This document shows, one piece after another, positions 29,490-39,351 of a stretch of DNA of 64,000 nucleotides; the stretch's first letter is position 1; each line of letters opens with the position of its first letter. The notes below the pieces were generated by a model. It was not told the origin of the DNA and ran no database searches. It worked only from the letters and a program-made list of their open reading frames with translations. Made by a program: the position numbers and the translations under genes. Source of the stretch: Marinobacter sp. (lineage in GTDB: Bacteria > Pseudomonadota > Gammaproteobacteria > Pseudomonadales > Oleiphilaceae); the NCBI GenBank assembly GCA_018402255.1, contig JAGYIS010000005.1:186001-250000 (forward strand), written 5' to 3'.

Positions 29490-30635
29490 ATGGCGCTCGT
29501 TAAACTCCAGACTCAGTATTTTAGAAACCTGGCGCCTGATCCTATCGGTTTTTCTCCGTCTTTCAATTTTCTGTACGGTGCCAATGGCAGCGGTAAATCC
29601 AGTGTGTTGGAAGCCATCGGTTATCTGGGGCTCGGTCGATCGTTTCGTGTTGGTCGTCATCAGGCGGTGGTGAGCCACGGTCTGAACAAGCTGACGGTGT
29701 TCGGTGCGCTGGACAAAGGTGTGCTGGGTGTCCCAGAACAATTCGGCGCAAACAAAGATGATGTTGCGCATCGGCTGGGTATATCACGAGACGTCACGGC
29801 GAAAGAGACATCGTTGAGAGTCGACGGTGAAGCCGTTCGCAGTTTGTCCTTTCTGGCCCGACATCTACCGGTATCGGTGATTGATCCTGGCGTTTTCGAT
29901 ATTGTCGCGGGAGGTCCGGGCAAACGCCGGCAATTTCTGGATTGGTTAGTGTTCCACGTGGAACCTTCCTTTTCGTCATCGTGGCAACAATGCCAGAGAG
30001 TGACATCACAGCGGAATCAAACGCTGAGAAATGGTAGAATCGACGAATCGTTGATGCGGGTGTGGGATAACCAGTTTGGAGCCCTTGCAGAATCTCTGAG
30101 CGATACCAGAGCGCAGGTATTTGAAAGGTTCAAAAAGGCCTTTGACGAGATACTCACGGAGCTTGATGCGGGTTGGACCGACGGTTTGAAGCTCGAGTTC
30201 TACCCGGGTTGGGATCGTTCGCAATCGCTGGTTGAGGTTCTGGCCAAGCATCGGGAACAGGAACGTCGAATGGGCCACACCTTGTACGGTCCAAATCGTG
30301 CGGATATCCGGCTCAAGTTTGGCGGTCGGCCTGTCGCCGAGACCTTTTCCCGCGGTCAGCAGAAGACCCTGGTGATCCTGATGAAGATAGCCCAGGGCAA
30401 AGTTTTAAGTGACCTGGGAAAGCAGGTGACCTTTTTGCTGGATGATATTAATGCCGAGCTGGATGTCCGACACCGGATCATGTTGGCGCGCAAGCTTCAG
30501 GATTTACGTTGTCAGGTGTTTATTACCTCCATCGAACACCCGGAACCGGAAGTGTTATGGGCAGATGGACAAGCACCGGAATACAGAATGTTCCACGTGG
30601 AACATGGAAAATTGACGGAAGAACAGACGGGGTAA
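29490..30635 (+). CDS. recF: DNA replication and repair protein RecF
   Basis: A 381-residue SMC-like ATPase with Walker A GANGSGKSSVLEAI (about residues 31-43), the signature FSRGQQKTLVI and Walker B VTFLLDDINAELD. RecF with RecO and RecR loads RecA at gaps. Two perfect parS sites lie inside the gene, where they encode FHVE in both places (VFHVEPS and MFHVEHG). A terminator separates it from the upstream kinase gene, so it probably has its own promoter in the preceding ~40-100 bases. Confidence 0.97.
   Translation: MALVKLQTQYFRNLAPDPIGFSPSFNFLYGANGSGKSSVLEAIGYLGLGRSFRVGRHQAVVSHGLNKLTVFGALDKGVLGVPEQFGANKDDVAHRLGISRDVTAKETSLRVDGEAVRSLSFLARHLPVSVIDPGVFDIVAGGPGKRRQFLDWLVFHVEPSFSSSWQQCQRVTSQRNQTLRNGRIDESLMRVWDNQFGALAESLSDTRAQVFERFKKAFDEILTELDAGWTDGLKLEFYPGWDRSQSLVEVLAKHREQERRMGHTLYGPNRADIRLKFGGRPVAETFSRGQQKTLVILMKIAQGKVLSDLGKQVTFLLDDINAELDVRHRIMLARKLQDLRCQVFITSIEHPEPEVLWADGQAPEYRMFHVEHGKLTEEQTG
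29950..29965 (+). promoter_or_regulatory. parS site 1 (ParB binding)
   Basis: TGTTCCACGTGGAACC, identical to the parS consensus known from Pseudomonas, inside recF. Confidence 0.92.
30589..30604 (+). promoter_or_regulatory. parS site 2 (ParB binding)
   Basis: TGTTCCACGTGGAACA, a perfect 16-base palindrome, near the end of recF, 639 bases from site 1. Confidence 0.93.
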
Positions 30636-33117
<2,482 letters not shown>

Positions 33118-33135
33118 AGCTCCTGATTGGCAGCC

Positions 33136-33173
33136 AAAAAAAACGGTGGTTCCGCAAGGAACCACCGTTTTTT
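33136..33173. terminator. Bidirectional Rho-independent terminator after gyrB
   Basis: A perfect stem (ACGGTGGTTCC, loop GCAA, complement) flanked by A-runs on the left and T-runs on the right lies between gyrB and the convergent membrane-protein gene, so it can serve both. Confidence 0.93.
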
Positions 33174-33208
33174 GTTATCAGAAAGGAAATTTTATTCCAT
33201 GAGGGCGA

Positions 33209-33970
33209 TTACTCGGAAGACTCCGCCCGCTTCTGTTCTTTCTCTTTTTCTTTCTCGACCAGGTGCGGTGCCATCACTTCTTCCAGAGTGTGCCCGGTGA
33301 GTCGACGGATGGTGCGCCACAAGTAATAGAAAATCAGCATCATCATGATCATGGATGGAATGGCGATCATCGGATAGCTGACCAGTGTCATGCGCCCCAG
33401 CTCTTCATTGAAGGCCTGGGTACCTGAAGGACTGACCACAATCCATTTCGCCAGTACGTAATTCATGATGGATGAAAACAGGAAGGTACCGGCAAAGAAA
33501 TAACTGGCCTTGAGCAACCGGTCTTCAAATTCTGCCACACAGCCCCGTTCTTCAAGTGACTCATGGATCTTATCCACATCCAGCACGTTCGGGTTGTACA
33601 GGAGGGTGCGAACCAGTGGGTATTTGGTGCGGGTAGAAATCAAGACCGCGAGGCCAATCACCGCAGGTACCGCCGCTTCCTTGATGGCTAGCCATCCGGC
33701 GTCCAGTTCCAGTAAACCAATACCGCCGGTCAGGCCAACACTGATCAGGCCCAACAAGGCGATGAAGTTTTTCTTACGGTAACGGATCAGCTCAAACAGA
33801 CCCCAGCCAAGCGGAAACGCCAGGCCGATAATCAGGGCATTCACACTGCCAAGATGCTCGTCGCCGCTGAATTTCATCAGAATCACCGAAGGGATGATGA
33901 TACTGACCAGTAAGTCGATCCAGGGCCTGGGCTTGTGTTCCGGAATGGTGGAGGAATTCGCAGAGGTCAT
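33209..33970 (-). CDS. Conserved inner-membrane protein (VC0807-like)
   Basis: About 253 residues with five to six membrane segments (for example LLVSIIIPSVILMKF, NALIIGLAFPLGWGLFELI, AAVPAVIGLAVLIST, TFLFSSIMNYVLA, MIAIPSMIMMMLIFYYLWR) and a charged C-terminal tail rich in Lys and Glu. It resembles the uncharacterised VC0807 family; the name is from memory of family character and is not proven. ATG 33970 is preferred over the GTG at 34012, because the latter would overlap a hairpin. It is convergent with gyrB. Confidence 0.65.
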   Translation of the reverse strand: MTSANSSTIPEHKPRPWIDLLVSIIIPSVILMKFSGDEHLGSVNALIIGLAFPLGWGLFELIRYRKKNFIALLGLISVGLTGGIGLLELDAGWLAIKEAAVPAVIGLAVLISTRTKYPLVRTLLYNPNVLDVDKIHESLEERGCVAEFEDRLLKASYFFAGTFLFSSIMNYVLAKWIVVSPSGTQAFNEELGRMTLVSYPMIAIPSMIMMMLIFYYLWRTIRRLTGHTLEEVMAPHLVEKEKEKEQKRAESSE

Positions 33971-34010
33971 GGGATAGCCTGATTGGTGAAACAACAGCAG
34001 GCTGGAAGGC

Positions 34011-34037
34011 ACTGCCGGAAAAATGTCTTCCGGCAGT
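34011..34037. repeat. Hairpin upstream of the membrane-protein gene
   Basis: A perfect 10-base inverted repeat (ACTGCCGGAA and complement) with a 7-base loop, between the two minus-strand genes. Role unknown; no T-run on either side. Confidence 0.5.
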
Positions 34038-34057
34038 ATACGATGAATCCCGAGGTT

Positions 34058-34088
34058 AACGTAAGCGCAGCGGGGCTGCGCTTACGTT
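34058..34088 (-). terminator. Hairpin after the aminotransferase gene, probable terminator
   Basis: A perfect 13-base stem (AACGTAAGCGCAG and complement) with loop of five, six bases after the stop codon at 34094. The following bases on the minus strand are only weakly T-rich. Confidence 0.6.
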
Positions 34089-34093
34089 GTCGG

Positions 34094-35371
34094 TCAGGCG
34101 CCGACTTCTTTCAGGCATTCCTCGACAATCGCCAGTCCTTCCTCGAGAACCGCGTCCTCAATGGTGACCGGCATCAGGAACCGAAGAGTGTTGCCGTACA
34201 TGCCACAGCTCAGCAGAATCAGGCCCTTTTCTTTGGCCTTCTTGGTGACCGCGGCGGCCAATTCTGGCTTGGGCGTACGACTGGCTTTGCTTTCAACCAG
34301 TTCAAACGCGGCCATCGGGCCAAGATTGCGGACGTTATCCACATGTTCGAACTGTTCCTGCCACTGGCTAAAGCGCTTGTTCAGCTTGTTGCCAAGGGTA
34401 ACGGCCTTGCCAAGGATGTCTTCGTCCTTGAACACCTCGAACACCGCCAGGGCCGCTGCACAGGCCGTCGGGCTGCCGGTATAGGTGCCACCCAGAGAGT
34501 TCGGGCCAGAAGCGTCCATGATCTTGTCGGTACCAACAATGGCCGAAATCGGCATGCCATCGGCCATACTCTTGGCCATGGTCATCATGTCTGGCTCGAT
34601 GCCGCTGTGCTCGATGGCGAACATCTTGCCAGTCCGGCCGAAGCCGCTCTGCACTTCGTCCACTACCATCAGGATGTTGTTTTCATCGCAGATCTTGCGG
34701 ATTTCTTTCAGGAAGCTGGTTGGTGCTGCGTAAAAGCCACCCTCACCCAACACTGGCTCAATCACGATGGCGGCCGTGTTGTTGGCCGGTGAATCTGCCT
34801 TCATGGTCATCTTCAGGCCGCGCAGCGCTTCGTCTTCGCTGACGCCGTGATACGGCACCGGATAGGGCGCGCGGAACACGTTGCCCGGCATGGGCCCGAA
34901 ATCGGTCTGATAAGGCGCCGCCTTGCCGTTCATCGCCATGGTGTAGAAGGTACGGCCGTGATAACCGCCGTCAAAGCAGATCACGTTGGTTTTGCCGGTG
35001 GCCGCCCGGGCGATCTTCATGGCGTTTTCCAGTGCTTCTGCACCGGAGTTGGCCAGCATTACCTTTGCGTGGCCGCGTACCGGAACCACGCCACTGAGCT
35101 TCTCCGCCAGCTTTACATAGCCCTCATAGGGCATCACCGTCTGACAGGTGTGCATCAGCTTGTCGAGCTGGGCCTTGACCGCTTCCACCACTTTCGGGTG
35201 GCGATGGCCAATGTTAAGTACACCGATGCCGCCGGCAAAATCGATCATGCGTTTGCCGTCTGCATCCCACAATTCCGCATTGGTTGCGTGGTCGGCAAAT
35301 TGTTCATTGGGACTTGCCGCGCCCGCCGCAACGTAGCGTTCTTTGAGTGCCTGCAATTCTTTATTGCTCAC
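34094..35371 (-). CDS. gabT: 4-aminobutyrate aminotransferase-like class III PLP enzyme
   Basis: A 425-residue class III aminotransferase. It has the substrate-side IDFAGGIGVLNIGHRHPKV, the cofactor strand LANSGAEALENAMKIARA, FDGGYHGRTFYTM, the Asp of VVDEVQSGFGRTGKMFA, and the PLP-binding Lys267 in TMAKSMADGMPI. This set is close to GabT, which converts GABA and 2-oxoglutarate to succinic semialdehyde and glutamate. A role with 5-aminovalerate or other omega-amino acids is also possible. No gabD is next to it. Confidence 0.85.
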   Translation of the reverse strand: MSNKELQALKERYVAAGAASPNEQFADHATNAELWDADGKRMIDFAGGIGVLNIGHRHPKVVEAVKAQLDKLMHTCQTVMPYEGYVKLAEKLSGVVPVRGHAKVMLANSGAEALENAMKIARAATGKTNVICFDGGYHGRTFYTMAMNGKAAPYQTDFGPMPGNVFRAPYPVPYHGVSEDEALRGLKMTMKADSPANNTAAIVIEPVLGEGGFYAAPTSFLKEIRKICDENNILMVVDEVQSGFGRTGKMFAIEHSGIEPDMMTMAKSMADGMPISAIVGTDKIMDASGPNSLGGTYTGSPTACAAALAVFEVFKDEDILGKAVTLGNKLNKRFSQWQEQFEHVDNVRNLGPMAAFELVESKASRTPKPELAAAVTKKAKEKGLILLSCGMYGNTLRFLMPVTIEDAVLEEGLAIVEECLKEVGA

Positions 35372-35459
35372 TTTGCCATTCTCCCTGGGTTCAGGTTCGA
35401 AAGTTTCACTAACAGTGTAAGTAGTACGGTGGCAGGAAACAAATTGACTATAGTCGCTA

Positions 35460-37214
35460 TCAGCCCGTTTCTTCCCGAAACTGCAGTTTTGCCAGCCGCT
35501 GATACAGACTGTTTTCCCGCATCAACTCGTCGTGTGTACCGACTGCCAACAGCCGCCCCTGGTCCAGCACCGCGATCCGATCGGCGTCTCTGACCGTGGC
35601 CAGGCGGTGGGCGATCACCAGCGTGGTGCGCCCGGTGGTGAGTGCCGGCATGGCCTGCTGAATCAGGTTTTCGCTTTCCGCATCGAGGGCACTGGTGGCC
35701 TCGTCCAGCAACAATATGGGCGCGTCAGCCAGCAGCGCCCGGGCAATGGCCAGCCGCTGTTTCTGGCCGCCAGACAGGCCAAGACCGGCGTCCCCCAGGG
35801 GCGTGTCGTAGCCTTGGGGTAGGTTTTGAATAAACTCGTGTGCGTGGGCCACGCGCGCGGCCTGCTCCACATCGGCGTCGCTGGCGTCCGGCCGGGCGTA
35901 GCGAATGTTGTCTGCCACCGTGCCATGGAACAGCGCCGGGTTCTGTGGCACCAGGGCGAAGCACCGGCGCAAGGATTCCAGTGAGAGTTTGGCGGTATCC
36001 ACACCGTCAATCAGAATGCGACCGTCACCCGGCTGGTAAAAATGCAGCAACAGATCGAACAGGGTGGATTTGCCCGCCCCCGACGGGCCGACCAGCGCGA
36101 GGGTTTCACCGGCTTTGACGGTGAGCGAAAAATCCGTCAGTGCCGGTTGTTGGCTGCGTCCGGGATAACTGAACCCAAGACGCTCCAGGCATATTTCTCC
36201 CTGGATGGGCTGTGGAAGTGACGTATGGCTCTGCTCCCGCACAAACTCCGGCTCGGTCTGCAACAACTCGAACAGTCGTGCTGCTGAGCCCGCCGCTCGT
36301 TGCAGTTCGCCGATGACCTCGCTGATGGCACCGGCGGCCACACCCACCAGCAGGCTATAGAACACAAACGCCGCCAGCTCGCCGGGGCTGATGCGGCCGT
36401 GAATGACATCCAGCCCGCCGATCCAGATCACGATGCCCACCGCCCCCATGACCAGGGTAATGGCCAGCGTGGTCAGCCAGGCGCGTTGACGGATGCGGTC
36501 CCGGGCGATGTCGAAGGCCCGCTCCGACACCTCGGCGAAAAAGCGCCGGTCATGGGGTTGGTGATTAAACGCCTGCACGGTTTTTATCTGGGTCAGGTTC
36601 TCCCCCACATAACTGCCGACATCTGCAACCCGATCCTGGCTCAACCGCGACAGTTGCCGCACTCGCCGACCAAAGAACAGAATCGGCGCGATCACCAGCG
36701 GAAAACCCAACAGGATGATACTGGCCAGCTTGGCGTTGGTGATGAATAACAACAGCAAGCCACCAATCAGCATCAATGTGTTGCGCAAGGCAATGGACAC
36801 GGTGGAGCCGATCACCGATTGCAGCACGGTGGTGTCGGCGGTAAACCGGGACTGGATTTCCAGCGCACGGTTCTGCTCGAAAAAGCCGGGGTGCAGATCA
36901 ATCAGGTGGTTGAACACTTTTTTGCGAATGTCTGCGACCACCCGTTCACCGATCCAGGACACCAGATAAAAGCGGGCAAACGAGCCAAACGCCAGCCCCA
37001 GCACCAGCACAAAAAACAGGCCGATGGCTCTGGCCAGATTTTCCGGAGACTCCGTGGCTAATCCCTGATCGACAAGAATACGTAAACCCTGGCCTAGCCC
37101 CAGCGTTATGCCTGCGGTAAAGACCAGGGCCACCAAAGCACCGGCTACGGCTTTCCGATAGGGGCTGATGAATTCAATGACCAGGTTCAGGGCCTTGCGA
37201 TGACGGGTTTTAAT
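35460..37214 (-). CDS. MsbA-like ABC exporter half-transporter, apparent ATT start
   Basis: An ABCB-type half-transporter: six membrane helices (ALVALVFTAGITLGLGQGLR first) then the ATPase domain with Walker A GPSGAGKST, signature LSGGQKQRLAIARAL and Walker B PILLLDEATSALD. No ATG, GTG or TTG starts the full protein. The in-frame ATT at 37214 lies six bases after a perfect AGGAGG and gives 584 residues, with N-terminus KTRHRKALNLVIEFISPYRK, as expected for the family. The first ordinary start is TTG 37136, which would cut into the first helix. It may export lipids or drugs. It is divergent from the second ABC gene. Confidence 0.85.
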   Translation of the reverse strand: MKTRHRKALNLVIEFISPYRKAVAGALVALVFTAGITLGLGQGLRILVDQGLATESPENLARAIGLFFVLVLGLAFGSFARFYLVSWIGERVVADIRKKVFNHLIDLHPGFFEQNRALEIQSRFTADTTVLQSVIGSTVSIALRNTLMLIGGLLLLFITNAKLASIILLGFPLVIAPILFFGRRVRQLSRLSQDRVADVGSYVGENLTQIKTVQAFNHQPHDRRFFAEVSERAFDIARDRIRQRAWLTTLAITLVMGAVGIVIWIGGLDVIHGRISPGELAAFVFYSLLVGVAAGAISEVIGELQRAAGSAARLFELLQTEPEFVREQSHTSLPQPIQGEICLERLGFSYPGRSQQPALTDFSLTVKAGETLALVGPSGAGKSTLFDLLLHFYQPGDGRILIDGVDTAKLSLESLRRCFALVPQNPALFHGTVADNIRYARPDASDADVEQAARVAHAHEFIQNLPQGYDTPLGDAGLGLSGGQKQRLAIARALLADAPILLLDEATSALDAESENLIQQAMPALTTGRTTLVIAHRLATVRDADRIAVLDQGRLLAVGTHDELMRENSLYQRLAKLQFREETG

Positions 37215-37304
37215 GGTGTGCCTCCTGGGTACGGACTGCTGTAAACTCCGGCAACTAGACGATTTGTACTACGAACAAGACCTATCATACATCCGGGCAG
37301 AGCC

Positions 37305-37412
37305 CGCGTGGGTGTTAGGGCCTTCCGGGACACGCTGTAAATACGTCCCTGTACGCTCGTCAAAAGCCATCCATGGCTTTTGACGGTCCCGGAAGGCCCT
37401 AACACCCACGCG
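37305..37412. repeat. Intergenic cruciform-type repeat, copy 1
   Basis: A perfect 26-base inverted repeat (37305-37330 with 37387-37412) encloses a core that starts CACGCTGTAAATACGTCC (37331-37358) and an inner perfect 12-base hairpin (37359-37370 with 37373-37384, GTCAAAAGCCAT and complement). Copy 2 lies at 39229-39333. It sits between the two divergent ABC genes and so in the promoter region. Confidence 0.85.
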
Positions 37413-37440
37413 AGCTCCCCAACTTTGGAGCTGTGACTAA

Positions 37441-39234
37441 GTGCAATCCTACGCTGACAACGATTACCCTGCTGACCACAAACCAGACTGGAAGGTGATT
37501 TCTGGCTTGTGGCCTTACTTGGCGGAATTCCGGGGTCGTGTGGTTATTGCTCTGGCTCTGCTGGTACTGGCCAAACTGGCCACCGTGGCCACGCCTGTGG
37601 CTCTGAAATACATTGTGGATTACCTGGATCAGAACCGTGGTGCGGACATGCTGCTGTGGGTTCCGATTATCCTGGTGGTGGCTTACGGCTCGCTGCGTTT
37701 TGGCGCCACACTGTTCAATGAACTGCGAGATGCGGTGTTCGCGCGGGTGGCCGAACGGGCGATGCGGCGGGTGTCGTTGCGCATTTTTGAACACTTGCAT
37801 CAGCGGGAGTTGGGTTTCCATCTTGATCGCAAAACCGGCGGCCTGGCCCGCGACATCGAACGGGGCACCAACGGCATCAGCTTTCTGCTGCGGTTTACCC
37901 TGTTCAACATCGTGCCTACGATTCTGGAAATCCTGATGGTCGCCGGCATTCTGCTGGTGGTGTTCAACGTTGGTTACGTGCTGGCGATTCTGGTCGCGGT
38001 GGTGGTGTACGTGGTCTATTCCATCAAGATTACCGAGTGGCGGACCAAGTTCGTGCGAGAGGCCAACGCCCGGGATAACCAGTCCAACTCGCGGGCGATC
38101 GACAGCCTGCTGAACTACGAAACCGTCAAATACTTCAATAACGAACGCTACGAAGCGCAACTGTACGACCAGAATCTGGACGATTGGGAGCAGGCGCGGC
38201 TGAAAAACCGCCTGTCGTTGGCCACACTCAACGCCGGTCAGGCGCTGATCATTGGTTTGGCGATGATTGCGATCATGGCGATGGCCGTGGGCGAAGTGGC
38301 CAGCGGTGAGATTACCCTGGGCGACTTCACCATGATCAACGCCTACCTGTTGCAGCTGTTCATTCCCCTGAATGCTCTGGGGTTTGTGTATCGGGAAATC
38401 CGCCAGGCGCTGGTGAATGTCGAACGCCTGTTCAAACTGCTGGGCGACAAACCGGCCATTCAGGATGCGCCGGATGCCACCGAGCTGGTAGTGACGAATG
38501 CCGAGGTGCGTTTTGACCACATACACTTTGCCTACCGGTCGGATCGTCCCATTTTGCAGGATGTGAATTTTACCATTCCGGCCGGTCATACCGTGGCGGT
38601 CGTGGGCGCCAGCGGCGCCGGGAAGTCTACCCTCGCCCGCCTGTTGTTTCGATTCTATGAGGTCGATCAGGGCGCTATCCGTATCGACGGTCAGGATATC
38701 CGCCAAGTGACACAGAACAGCCTGCGTTCGGCTATTGGCGTGGTGCCTCAGGATACGGTGCTGTTCAACGATACTCTGTATCGCAATCTGGCCTACGGCA
38801 ACCCGGCGGCCAGTGAGGAACAGGTTTACCGGGCAGCACGCCTGGCCCACCTGGAAGATTTTATCCACAGCCTGCCGGATGGTTACGAAACCAAGGTAGG
38901 CGAGCGCGGTTTGAAGTTATCCGGTGGCGAGAAACAACGGGTGGCCATTGCCCGGGTGATCCTGAAAAACCCGCCCTTGCTGATTCTCGACGAGGCGACG
39001 TCATCGCTTGATTCGTTATCAGAGCAGGCGATTCTGAGCGCGTTGAAAGAAGTCAGTCAACAGCGCACTACTCTGGTGATCGCCCACCGGTTGTCCACCA
39101 TTCGGGATGCCAACACCATTTTAGTGATGGATGGTGGCCGGATTGTCGAGAGTGGCAGCCACAACGAGTTGCTGGCTCTAGGTGGCCATTACGCCCATCT
39201 TTGGGAGCAGCAGCATCGGAGTGGCGAACAGTAA
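37441..39234 (+). CDS. ATM1-type ABC exporter
   Basis: A 597-residue half-transporter with six membrane helices and an ATPase domain (Walker A GASGAGKST, signature LSGGEKQRVAIARVI, Walker B LLILDEATSSLD). The sequence pattern, including the matrix of LDRKTGGLARDIERGTNGI and SLLNYETVKYFNNERYE, is typical of ATM1/HMT1 exporters that move glutathione conjugates or heavy-metal complexes. The start is GTG 37441; a stop codon directly precedes it and GGAG lies ~11 bases upstream. Its stop codon lies in the arm of repeat copy 2. Confidence 0.88.
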   Translation: MQSYADNDYPADHKPDWKVISGLWPYLAEFRGRVVIALALLVLAKLATVATPVALKYIVDYLDQNRGADMLLWVPIILVVAYGSLRFGATLFNELRDAVFARVAERAMRRVSLRIFEHLHQRELGFHLDRKTGGLARDIERGTNGISFLLRFTLFNIVPTILEILMVAGILLVVFNVGYVLAILVAVVVYVVYSIKITEWRTKFVREANARDNQSNSRAIDSLLNYETVKYFNNERYEAQLYDQNLDDWEQARLKNRLSLATLNAGQALIIGLAMIAIMAMAVGEVASGEITLGDFTMINAYLLQLFIPLNALGFVYREIRQALVNVERLFKLLGDKPAIQDAPDATELVVTNAEVRFDHIHFAYRSDRPILQDVNFTIPAGHTVAVVGASGAGKSTLARLLFRFYEVDQGAIRIDGQDIRQVTQNSLRSAIGVVPQDTVLFNDTLYRNLAYGNPAASEEQVYRAARLAHLEDFIHSLPDGYETKVGERGLKLSGGEKQRVAIARVILKNPPLLILDEATSSLDSLSEQAILSALKEVSQQRTTLVIAHRLSTIRDANTILVMDGGRIVESGSHNELLALGGHYAHLWEQQHRSGEQ

Positions 39235-39333
39235 GGGGGAGGCCCTCCCAAAACACGCTGTAAATACGTCCGTGTACGCTCTGCTCCGCCATCCATGGCT
39301 CCGCAAGGTTTTGGAAGGGCCTCCCCCTTACTG
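39229..39333. repeat. Intergenic cruciform-type repeat, copy 2 (also terminator-like)
   Basis: A 26-base inverted repeat with one mismatch (39229-39254 with 39308-39333) around a core that matches copy 1 at 27 of 28 bases (39254-39281), then an inner imperfect hairpin with the shared GCCATCCATGGC. The arms differ from copy 1 except for a GGCC-TTCC patch. It overlaps the stop codon of the ABC gene and lies before the recD stop, so it may end transcription from both sides. Confidence 0.85.
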
Positions 39334-39351
39334 TCGCATCAAGCTTGGGTG

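Noticed and set aside
37399..38868. Minus-strand open frame of 489 codons opposite the ATM1-type exporter
   Set aside because: Shadow frame, rich in His, Gln and Asn, no family resemblance.
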